A stretch of DNA of 64,000 bases. It comes from Eutreptiella sp. 'Long Island Sound 2002'. Taxonomy: Eukaryota > Euglenozoa > Euglenophyceae > Eutreptiales > Eutreptiaceae. The notes beneath the pieces are model-generated. The model made no database searches and was not told the origin of the DNA. It saw only the letters and a list, made by a program, of their open reading frames with translations. How positions within the stretch are numbered: position 1 is the first letter of the stretch; every line of letters starts with the position of its first letter. Shown one piece after another: positions 35,448 to 46,300 of this stretch. The DNA is taken from contig OZ038378.1 in the NCBI GenBank assembly GCA_964036045.1, positions 166,765,963 through 166,829,962 on the forward strand, given 5' to 3'. Position numbers and translations under genes: made by a program.

Positions 35448-35884
35448 TTTGTCAGTATACTAAAAGTGGATGAGATAGCGTTTCTTTGGGGAGAAATCAC
35501 CAATCAAGAAATGCTATCATGAAATGCTATCTGCATAGCATTTCTTTGGGAAGAAATGCTATCTGCCACTAGGGTTAGGGTAAAAGAGAGTGGCACCAAA
35601 GCATGGAATGTATTTTACTACCGGTGGCACATGATTTGCTATTGTTGCATTGCGATAGCACATGGGCGCGATCCAAAGGCCCAACCCGAGCAGAGGTTGT
35701 CAGGCTGGAGACAACAAGGGACGGGCAAGGGGGCAAGAATCGGAAACAATAGCAAGCTCTCCGTGGATACATAACCCGGACTCTTGGGTCTGAGTTCCCG
35801 TGTCTCCATAACCCGGACTTAGAAACCGAGTGTTATAACCCGGAACTCGGACCGAGTTCGGGTTATACACCCGGTTTATATATA

Positions 35885-36220
35885 GTATTGTGTTGTGTTT
35901 TGTTGTTTTGTCTTGCTTTCCTTTTGTGTTGTGTGATGTTATGTTGTGTTGTTTTCCTTTTGTGTTGTGTCCTTTTGCCTGCGCTTGTTGTGCTCTACTT
36001 GATTGTTTGTATTTTTTGTCGTGTTGTGTTATTCCTTGTTTGGTTTGATTGTTGTGTTATGTTGTTTAGTTTTGTGTTGTGTTGTACTGTGTTGTGTTAT
36101 TCCTTGTTTTGTTTTCTTGGTGTGTTATGTTGTTTTGTATTGTGTTGTTTTTGTTTTGTGTTTGTGTTTTGTTGTTTTGTGTTGTGTTGTGTTGTGTTGT
36201 TTTGTGTTGTGTTGGGTTTT
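35885..36220. repeat. Degenerate (TGTTG)n region
   Basis: It consists of gtgttgtgtt units mixed with tttgttttg and 'ttattccttgtttgg/ttttg'. It is T/G-only over long stretches. Confidence 0.8.
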
Positions 36221-36230
36221 GGCTTGTATG

Positions 36231-36927
36231 CTTCAATCCATCACGAATAATGGTGTGAAGAGATGTTGTCACATGCATGTGTCGCATAGTGCATATAGCT
36301 CCCAGTTTGCGATATGCCGCTCGGTTCATGCCTCCGCTTTGAGAATCGGTCTGCTTCGGAGCTTACCCAGCCACGGAGGGGGGGGGGGGGGGGCTTGGGC
36401 CGTGCCGTGCCACGGTGCCGCCACATAGGGTGTGTCGTGTCACACGGGGCCGCCGCTGTGTCGTGTTGTGTTGTGCTGTGCTATGCTGTGTTGTGTTGTG
36501 TTGGAATCTGCCTCTTTGACTTTTGCTCTCTAGATCACATGATGATCTGCCTCTTTGACTTTTGCTCTCTAGATCACATGATGATCATGATTATGATGAT
36601 TTCCATGTTCGTTTTGTGTTTTGTGGAGGCGTGCTTGTGCTTTATTGTGCTTGTGCACCTCTCTTGTGTCACCTATGTCCCTTGTGCCACCATGACATGG
36701 AGGGGGGGGGGGGGGGGGCGATGGCACGGTACGCCATGCAATGGTTCGTGTAGGAGGGGGTTCGGCACTTGTGTCACCTGTGTCGCCTGTGCCGGCCGTG
36801 CCACCATGACACGGAGGGGGGGGGGGGGCATCGGAAAGTGTGCCGCGACACGTGTCGTGACATGGGTAAGCTCCTTCAATCCATCACCAATAATGGTGTG
36901 AAGAGATGTTGTCACACGCATGTGGTG
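36231..36927 (+). repeat. ~50-bp direct repeat flanking MITE copy 2
   Basis: The block 'cttcaatccatcac.aataatggtgtgaagagatgttgtcaca' occurs at about 36231-36275 and again at 36874-36917. Confidence 0.85.
36358..36874 (+). mobile_element. MITE copy 2, 517 bp, 3-bp TSD
   Basis: The same termini (GGAGCTTACCCA...TGGGTAAGCTCC) are flanked by ttc on both sides (36355-36357 and 36875-36877). The interior contains an extra segment with a tandemly doubled 40-bp unit ('atctgcctctttgacttttgctctctagatcacatgatg' at 36505 and 36545) and long poly(G) runs. Confidence 0.82.
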
Positions 36928-36930
36928 CAT

Positions 36931-37055
36931 ACAACACAACACAACACAACACAACACAAGACAACACAACACAAGACAACACAACACAACACAACACAAC
37001 ACAACACAACACAACACAACACAACACAACACAACACAACACAACTCAACTCCAC
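36931..37055. repeat. (ACAAC)n array
   Basis: About 24 acaac units, the reverse complement of the tgttg arrays elsewhere in the window. It lies about 250 bp upstream of the kinase start. Confidence 0.92.
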
Positions 37056-37307
37056 GCAACTCAACTCAATGTCCCCGTCTTCTGGTGTTGGCGGGTAGGT
37101 GTAGGCAGAGGGGGGGGGGTATTTTTCACCTCTGTCTTGGGGCTGTGTTAACACAACACAGTATGGGATGGAGGGGTATTTTTCACCACCGTGTTGGCCG
37201 GCCGTGTTAACACGCTTTTTGCCCCGTGTGATCCTAATCGCAATGAAACCGAATCATGCATGCAAATGCACTCCCATTGGTTCTGTTTTTCCAAGTATTG
37301 TTGCACA

Positions 37308-37374
37308 ATGGACGCAGGTAATGTGCAACTGGAGTTCCGTAGAGATTTTCAACGCATCGAGATTGTGGGTACAG
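37308..37374 (+). CDS. NEK exon 1: start and half of the glycine loop
   Basis: The ATG is at 37308. It encodes [10 protein letters not shown]...IEIVGT plus G, and the donor is 'ACAG|GTGTCT'. It joins exon 2 to complete GTGSFGEA. An in-frame upstream ATG exists at 37191. Confidence 0.85.
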
Positions 37375-40300
37375 GTGTCTGCGTTGCGTGTTTCACGGCT
37401 TCTGAAGGTGCAAGAAGTGCAATGCTTGCAAACATCTCGGACCGGAATATCTCGAAAATTGTGCCATATTGGCGGCTTTCTAGTGCGTCCTGCCTCAGCG
37501 TGGAACTGTGTCGGCCAAACCATTGGTCACCCCAACGGGGCTGCCCCCAGGCTCACCAACAAGACACAGGGGAGCAAGAGGAGGCGGTTAGTGATCATTG
37601 CACCGCTAGGCAGCAACGGCCTCTCGAGGTTGGTTGTGTTGGCGTTTACAAGATCGTTACTCTCACAGCGGACGACGTTAGGCTCTCAGCTTGAACAGCA
37701 CAAAACAGTATTCATGCAACACCATGGCACCCAATATGCGCTCCCGGTGGTGGTAAGTGTGGAATCTGTGCTGAGGTATTTGCTTCTACCTCTACCTCAC
37801 ACTTGGCTGGCGGCACTTGAAACGGTGTTGGATAAAAATGCAACTGCATGACAATTCAGTGCCTCTGCAAGAATCCTCATAAGAATTCTCATAAACGCCC
37901 AGTGATGCATGTAATCGCGGTGTGGGTGTCTTAGAGGAAGCACAGTTACCCAGATAACGTTGCCGTGCAGCGGGCGAAGTTTTTGCTGCTTTTCCCGGTC
38001 TGAGTTGCCCATGCCTAAGTTGGGGGTTTGGACCGCTTTGGAACCGCTTTGAGCTTTTGGATGCACGTTTGCAGCCCATATTGACGAGGTGACCCCTGTT
38101 GCTAGTTCTAGGGTCGAGTTGGGTCGCCAAGGCACCAGGTCTCTGCCTGGTTGGGGTTTCTTTTGGATGTCAGATTTGGGGGCTGAAGGGTGGTGCATTG
38201 ACAAGGGGCAATGAGCTGTCCGCTTTGACCCATAAACCTGCCCTGAGGACGCAAGCCCTACCCTCTGGTGCCACTCTTTTACCCTCGTCGTTGTACCCCG
38301 TGGGGCAAAGACGTGTGGATGAAGTGAAGATCAAATATCAAAATCACTGTATCGGACTGTATCCCAAGCCTCAAAAGTGTGTATCAGGAGTGCATCCCAA
38401 GAGTGTGTACAACATGGTACACGCTTTTGAAGCTTGGGTCACACATGTGATGCATGAACAAGAACAGAGGGAAGAGATCTTGGCCATCGCCACAAGACAC
38501 GTGCTATATCAAACACAGATTCTTCAAAAAGCTCATTTCGTCGGGGTGGGGAAAGAGCCGCAAGGGAGTGCGGAAGTGTGTAGGACCACAAAAGCGGAGC
38601 ATCCAAAAAAAGCGTGCATCCCATGCTGGCGGTGATGCTCTTTGTCTGCACGTCTGGTGGGAGTTGTGGGTTGCGAGAGATGCACGTACGGTTTGCAGGG
38701 TCGTTTGGGGAGGCGATACTATGCGTCGACAAGCGATACAATATGAAAGTGATCGTGAAGCGGATGTCCAAAGCCGGGGCGAGCCCAAAGGAAATGAAGC
38801 AGGCCGTCAACGAAGTGCAGATCCTGTCTCGCTTGAACCACGTCAACATTGTGAAGTACATCGATTCGTGGCTGGAAAAAGGTGTCGCTGCCTCCCGCCC
38901 TCTATAGTTCGGCCCCTGCGTCTTCGGCCCTGGCGTCAACGGTCCCCCAGCGATCAAATTGGGGTTTACTTTATGAAATCTCCGTAAAGTAAATCCCAAC
39001 GGCTTGTTTCTTTGCTGAGATTTCACAAAGTAAATTCGGCCTAGACGACTGTTATAGGGGCGCAACTGTGACGTAAATCCCAAAGGCGTTTCACTTTACT
39101 GAGATCACTTTACTTCAAATATGGGATTCACTGTATTTTGCTGGGCATTTACGAACTACCGGCAGGAGGTTGGTGAAGTAAATCCCAACGGCGTTTCATT
39201 TTACTGAGACTTCATCAAGTAAATGTGGCCTCAACGTCTGTTCTGCGGGCGCAACTGTGAAGTAAATCCCAATGGCGTTTCACTTTACTGAGATTTCTTT
39301 TACTTTACTTGTAAAATTTGCTTCATGAAATCTCAGTGAAGTCAAAGGCCATTGGGATTTACTTTACAGAGGCGCCCCATAACAAACGTCCAGGACAGAA
39401 CGGATGTGTTGCTGGCCCATGCCCCCCTGCAATGGAAAGATCAAGCCCTCTCCATTCCCCATGGGCTTGCACGGCGCCTGGCCGCCGTTTTCCTGGCGAC
39501 GGTTTTCATGGTATAAGATTTCGGGAGCCGATGGGGGGGAACGAAGGGCTGGCTCATGCCTGTGCACAGAGACTGCAACCCACCTCTATTTGTTCTGATG
39601 CAATTTTCAGTGAATCCGGCCCCCGCCTCGATTCGTCTAATCTGAGGTAAATCCTGTTGTATGAAGTAGACCCGAAATGTGCGAGAACGAGTGCCCTGGG
39701 CCCACTGCCCCTCCCTCTCCCCCTTTTGCAACACTTTCTTTTTTGTGGGGAGAGCAACTGGTGACTCAATACCACTGCCAGTGCACGCTGCAACAAGTAG
39801 TGGAGGGTTGGGTACCCCCAAGCCTTTGAGGCTCGTCGTTTTCTGCCCTTTCAATGAATCGCAGGGCTGCTGCACATTGAAATGGAATATGCCGAAGGCG
39901 GAGATCTGCATCAAAAGCTGCGCCGCATGCGGTCCCAACACCAACACGTTCCCGAACCGGTGTGCACCCGTCGCCTCGTGCTGTGCCTTGCTTCGCAATG
40001 AAAATCTCTTCCAGTTGACAGGAACCGCACTGCCGAGGTCGGAGCCACAACCGTAGCACGTGTGGTCTCCTTTGAAGGCGGGCGACCTTGTTCGGAACCC
40101 CCGCCCCCCCCCCCCCCACTCCCAGGCAGGTGGCTGCCCGCAGCAGTGCGGATGCCCGCAGTAGTACGGATGCCTGCTTGTCATAGCAGAAGGTTCAAGG
40201 GCGAGAGGCCAATAGGCGTCGCCACAGGCTAACCCCCCCGCCTCCCCCGCCCTTCCAGACCCCCCAAAGTTCTCGGACGCGGCTGTGGACAAGGTCAGGT

Positions 40301-43300
40301 TTTGGCTGGGAAGCTGGGCGCCAAAGACGCCGGTTTTTTTTTTCACGTACGGCGTGGGGTGAAAATTTTTCTGCCCCATGTGTGTGCTTACAATGCTCAG
40401 AATTTTTCGGAGGGTTCAAATATGCATGGAAAACATGAACAATTTTTTGACCCCCACCCCCATCCCACCCACCCCAACCCATTTTGGCTGCTTGGCCAGC
40501 CCCCCCGGGAAAATTTTTTTGCAAAACAATTGTTTGGCCCCAACATATGTACCTCAAAATGATCAGTGCAACGTGCTGATCATTTTGAGGTACGTACGTT
40601 GGAGTGCCATTTTTTTGGCCACCCCCCCCTCCGGACCCCCAAAAGTTCTTCAACAAGGTCGGGTGTCTATATTCGAACTGGTTGCCCCCTTGTCTCCTTT
40701 GCTTTTTTTTTTTGGCGCTCAGGAGCGCCCTGGGGCCTTATGGGGTGCCCAAAAACTGCTCAACCGCTGTCAGTTCCCCTCCAACCGCTTTCAGTTACAA
40801 CCGTCGTCGGTTGCCGCCCGAATATGACTGAGTGTATGTATTTTTTTCTGTAAATGAGGAAGCGCCTGGGCTGAGGGGCTGCATTTGTTGCAGCCCCTGC
40901 GTGTACCACCCACGTAATCTCCCTGCTTTTGGAAGAGGCACAGCGTGCTTTTCTTGTCTCCACAGAGGGCCCTCGACTGGCTCATGCAGATGTCTGCCGC
41001 CTTGAAGCACCTGCACGACCAAAAGATTTTGCACCGAGACCTGAAGACGCAGAACATATTCCTCTCATGCAAAGACTCCGTCATCAAATTGGGTGATTTT
41101 GGGATCTCTCGTCTGCTCAACAGCTCGCGGGTACTGTTTGCCGATGGTCTGGCGGGTGAGGGAGCGTGTGGCGCTGGGAGACGCCGCAGGGGATGTGGAT
41201 GGCCCTGGGGAAGAGGAACAAGAGGCGAACTTCCGGATGTCGAACGTGATGTGGACCGACACCTCAGCGCCAAGGGGACTGCGCAGTCAGAGGCCATTGC
41301 AGAACACACTGCCGGTAGATGGAGCAGTGGGTGCAGAGCAAGGCGACGTGGAGACAGATGATGGGGAATAGGCAGAACATCATTTGCCGGGGCTTCGGGT
41401 CATTCCAGCAGAGGCGAGCAGACGGTGGATCGCGTGGGACGGCTTTGGCCTTTGGGCTTGTCCGCCCTGTCCGACAAAGGCCTTGGGGGCCCACGGATTG
41501 CCTCATCCGGGGAGAGCCAGGCAGAGGCGCACCACTCTCGCCCGCCGGCCATGCGGCCGGGCGGGCTGGGGTGCACGCCTTCCGAAGTGCGGACTGTGCA
41601 TGGGCCTGCCGCGCGGCGTGCAGTGCATGTTGTGCGTGCGGTGGGTCGTGTTGTCCCCCGTGGCGCCCGGCCGCCCGAGGGATGGCCCGTACATCCGGCG
41701 GTGGCCCATGGGGCTCCAATCCACAGCACGTGGCTCCCCATTGCTCTGTGAGCGCACAGGCCCTTGTCTGACATGAGCAATCCACGTGGACAACGAAGTG
41801 CAGAGGATTGCCCGCTCAAGGGGATGCAAACCCCTCGGCTGACACGAATGGAAGACACGACAGGTCCGGTCGGACTTGGTGATCGTGTGGGAGGTGGTGG
41901 GTGGGCTGGGGGCATCGCTTGAGCCCCCTCTTCCGCCAGTGGGGCTCCGGAACAGACGCTCTGGAACCCCGTAGAACCCGGCGACGCCCTGGTAGGTCTG
42001 CTTGCAAGGGCAACTCCAGGCCACGTCGATCCTGGTGCTGGGCACACACCCAACCCAATCCCGCTCTCGCAACCGAGTGTTTCCCCGCACCAGAAGCAGG
42101 GAATGGGGATGACGGAGACAGCAGTGGGCAGTTCACCGACAGCGACTGGCGGTTGTGAGCTGACTGCTGGATTGCCCGCAGACGATGTGCTGATTACCAC
42201 CGCGGGCGGCGAGTTTGCCCGTTTCCGGAGATCAAAACACCGTGCAACCCCAACCTCACCCACAGTCTGCATGGAGATGCCGTCTCGTTTTGTAATTTCG
42301 CAGGACCAAGCGGCAACATTTGTGGGGACGCCATATTACATGTCTCCCGAGTTGATGGCCGAAAAACCGTATGTTGCAGGGCTTTGTTTTGGATAGCTGG
42401 GGACACTTCGTGCACACTTTCCATTGAAGTTCTACAACAAAAAGACGTGGTCTGCATGTAAGCAGAACTCACACCGCTGCAGATCAAAATATGTAGTTTT
42501 CAAATCTTTACCAACCTCTGACAAATGCTTTACGGACCCTGTGCAAACCTGTACAAGTCTACAAATGTACACACCAACTACACAAATGCGACATGACACA
42601 CGTCCTACACATGAGGTGCGCAAATCATGTCTTGGCCATGTGCAGTTTGGATCAAAGCCGTGAAAACTGTGCACCCATTCTTTTGGCGCAGTGCTTTGGC
42701 GCAGGGTTCTTGGGGCACAGGGTTGTTGGGGACCTGGTCGTTGAGGACTTTGTTTCTTGAGGCACGTTTCTTGAGACACAGTGTTCTGAGTGCACATTAT
42801 ACATTTTCGCCATCCTGCCTGAAACTGCTACATTTCTTTTCTTGGGCTTTCTTAGGCTTTTCTTGGGCACCCTCTCCCCCTTTCAATGTCCAGGGTGTCC
42901 CCACACCTATCCCTGCCTACTGACCCCTTTTGAGGGGCGGCAGGATCCCAGGAATGTCCGAAAGACGACTCTATGGACCTCTTGACATGCAGCTTGGCTC
43001 ATGGTTGGTCCCATGGGTGGGGCTCTCTTGGCTTATGTGCTGTTGCTTTCACTCTGTGGCTTGGGCCTCTTGGTGTGGCTGTGCATGAGCTCAAGTTGGG
43101 ACGCTACTGCTCTGCTTTTTTCAAAGGGCATAGGGTGTGTATAGCCTGCCTTTTCCACAGATACAACAGCAAGTCTGATATCTGGGCACTTGGTGTGGTC
43201 ATGTATGAAGTGATGACGTTCAAACACGTATGCCAACGCTTGCAGGGCAGACCGGTGTTTTGAAAGGTCAGGGATCCCGGACCGAGACCTCAAGAACATT

Positions 43301-46300
43301 GACCAGCCATTGATCGATTGCCAACTCACAGAATGGCTACATAAAGAGGGGGGGAACTGGGGGGAAATAGGGGCAACCTTTGCCCGGCGCGCTAACGTTC
43401 CCTCAAAGTGGCTACATAGCCCCTGCCGTCTCAGGGGCCCGGAAATGGGCAATCGATATGGCTACATCACCCTTGCCTTCTCAGGGTCCCCATGGTGGAG
43501 AGATCAATATGGCCACATCACCCCTGCCTTCTTGGGGCCCCCGTGGTGGGGAGAAATCAACCTAGAAAGGAGTGGATATGGTGAAAATTGGCAAAAAATG
43601 GGTGAAAAGGGGTGGAAAAAAAATATGCCATATCCCCAATGCAACAGAAGCATCAAAACACCATCATCAAACAACAATGACGCCCCTGCCATCACAAAGT
43701 ATGGATTCCTAGAACGCCTTCTCGGGGGTCCCCAACACAGGGATGAAAAAATGGGAAAGGAGTGGGTGAAGTGGGGGGAAACAGGACAAAATTTTGGCCG
43801 GCGCACCTGGCGTGCTAACGTCCTCCCACATGTGGGCCCCCGAGACGTCAGGACTTAGGTAGCCATTTCTGATTTTGCCCCCTTGTTGATGTAGCCATTC
43901 CGACCAATTTAGGGCCCCTGAGACGGCAGGGGTTAAGGCATGAAAGCTTTTCTGTTCGCCCGCAGTTCTCCTTTGTTGTTCATTTGTGCTTAGGGTTTCT
44001 GGGCTGGAGGAGGGAGTGATGTTTGGGTGTGAGGCATTGGGATCGATGGCCAGAACATTGATTTGGTGCTGGGTGCGTGCCGGGCAAACGTACTCTCCAT
44101 GTCGAGACCCCACCCATGTCTATCAGTGAGCCGTCAATCGTCATCAATCCGCCACCCACGGCTGTCGGTGACCCACCGACTGCAGTATGACGACCGGTGC
44201 TTGTGAGGGTGGTCTTTGAGAACAAACAGAAACAGTAGCCCCTTCCCATATTTAGTGGGTGGCCGCCTCTTGGGAGAGGCTTTGAGTTGGCCGTGCGTGC
44301 TCCTTCTGTTGATTTAAGTAATTGTTTTTGAGAATAGTCCGCCTTTCTTTGTTGGAAAGCGCTTCGACCCGAATTAATCCGGTCAGGCAGCGGAAGTCCA
44401 ACCCCTGCGGCCTCAGACTGGGGGATGCATACGGAACAGGGGGCTTTTCCTTCAGCAACAAGAGATTTTTTCCAGTGACGAGGTCTGCATAGCGTCCCTT
44501 CCTCCACCCACGATGTGACTGGGCGCCAGTTCAATGGCACAGAAGCGGGATTCTGCTCCACCATCTGGGAGTTGTGGGGGGAGGGAGTCCCTTCATGTGT
44601 TCACTGACCACAAACTCATCACCACGCTCCCATGGGTCGTTGATGGTGGCAGGTACGCGCTCCCCATATGTACGCGTGTAAAACACCTGTCGACCAGGAA
44701 CAAGCAAAGAACGGTGAGCGAGCAAGCCTCGAAAGTCTATGCAAGTCGAGCAATTTTCTTTACATGTGCAAATTGCAACCAGATTAATTTCCATCCCAAA
44801 TTAGTGCACTATGTACACCTTGCGCACAGGGCTTTTTTAACAACTCGACACCACTGGTGGGGGGATGAATGGGGTAAATTTCAGGGCGAAATCCCCGTCA
44901 GTGCGACCCCCCGAATTCATGTGCCCCATCTAGGATCCCATGGAAAATCAGTAGTTAAACTACCCCCCCCCCCCCCCTTGGTGAACACCCTGCAAACAAA
45001 GCATGACAACCGTGGAACAAGGAAGTTGACGCACTGGAAGGTTTGCCTCCGTGTTGTAGAGCATCAAGTAACTCATCGTCCTCCATGTTGTTCACATCAA
45101 GTCCCTGTTCTGCAGCCTCGGGTTTCTTCATAGCTTCAATGTCGCCATCAGATGAACTGCCCAAGTCAGAACCATCTGATCCCTCAAACAACAGAAACAC
45201 TACACACAGAAATCCTCAGACTCCGCCTCATTTAATGTACCCCCCCCCCCCACACTTAAAGTACTCCCCGTTGGGAAGCCAGAAGCTTGCAGCTGTGGAA
45301 GGTACCCAGGGGTATATTAAGTCGAGGGCGGGGGGGTTTACGTCGAAATGCCACACCTTGGCCCCCCACTCGCCATGGCCTCAGGTCATGCAGTCTGTTT
45401 TGTCGGCGCTGAAAGACCATCCCTTTGGGGGCGGTACAGAATGCTTCATGTGGTCTCACCTGCTGGGCCTGATGCTGTCACAAATGTGGTCATGCCTGAT
45501 GTGGTCACACGTGATACAGTGATGCGTGATGTCAGCTTCGAGAAGCAGTCGGCTCCAGCCGCATGGGGCAGGCAGGGGAGAGTTTGGGGGTTCGAATTGC
45601 TGCCCTGCATGATCAAGTGTGCGTCCAACACCGTGTTGATGTGCAGCCCTTCGAAGCGCAAACCCTCGCAGAGCTGGCGGTGAAGGTCCAGGCCGGGCGT
45701 TATACCCTCATTGAGCACACAGGTACCTGCTGGTGACCCTTTAGTGCTCCCGGATCCCCTTTTCTCCCGCATCCATCTGCAGAGCGTGTGGACCCGGCGA
45801 CTACCCACGGTTTGGTCCATGTTCATGCGTGCTTGTAAGAAGCTGTGGGGGGGGGGGACGGGACGTGGGTTTGGAGGTGTGCGGGGGAGGTGCATGTCCG
45901 CTTTACCTTTCATTTTTTTGGATTGGGAGGCTTGGAAACACCATCCTGAAGTGCAGCACACCAACCAGGGGCGGATATGATATTGACGTCGATACTTTGG
46001 TAGGGCTGGGGTGGGGGTGGGGGGGGGCTGTCGGGGGCCGTGGTGGCGAATTACAACCACGAAAAGCCCGCAGGAATTTTAGGAAAAGGGCAGTCTGAGG
46101 ACCGGTGATGATTATGCATCGGGCCGCGCGGAAAAAAAAAGCGCCCCGTGATACAGACTTCAAATGATCAGCGCGTTGTAGGGGGTTATTTTAGGGGTCT
46201 TATGTTGGGATATCAGGGACCCCCTCCCCCGCCCCCCTGGGGGCCCAGGGTAGAGTAGAGGAGGGCGTAGCATTAGACGGGTCCCAATCTGAGGGGGATC

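Larger units (their letters stand above)
34012..35880 (-). mobile_element. Composite of nested inverted repeats around an ORF
   Basis: The outer blocks at 34012-34128 and 35768-35880 are built from 'cgggttatataacccgg' palindromes with 'gaactc/gagttc'. The inner blocks at 34177-34270 and 35475-35565 are built from 'agaaacgctatcatg', 'gaaatgct' and their complements. The order outer-inner-ORF-inner-outer looks like an element with layered inverted termini. Pentanucleotide tgttg arrays flank both sides (33931 and 35885). A target-site duplication was not found, so the unit could instead be a cluster of independent hairpins. Confidence 0.4.

Noticed and set aside
37191-37694. 167-codon frame containing kinase exon 1 as a single exon
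   Set aside because: After 37374 the frame loses all kinase resemblance, while the splice to 38699 completes the glycine loop.
41400-42272. 290-codon minus-strand frame in kinase intron 4
   Set aside because: No domain or splice partner, and the overlapping plus frames are equally open in this GC-rich stretch.
42369-42374. Alternative donor four bases later for kinase exon 5 (after ...CCGTAT)
   Set aside because: It would leave phase 0, whereas exon 6 needs phase 2. The upstream donor also restores the NEK motif [10 protein letters not shown].
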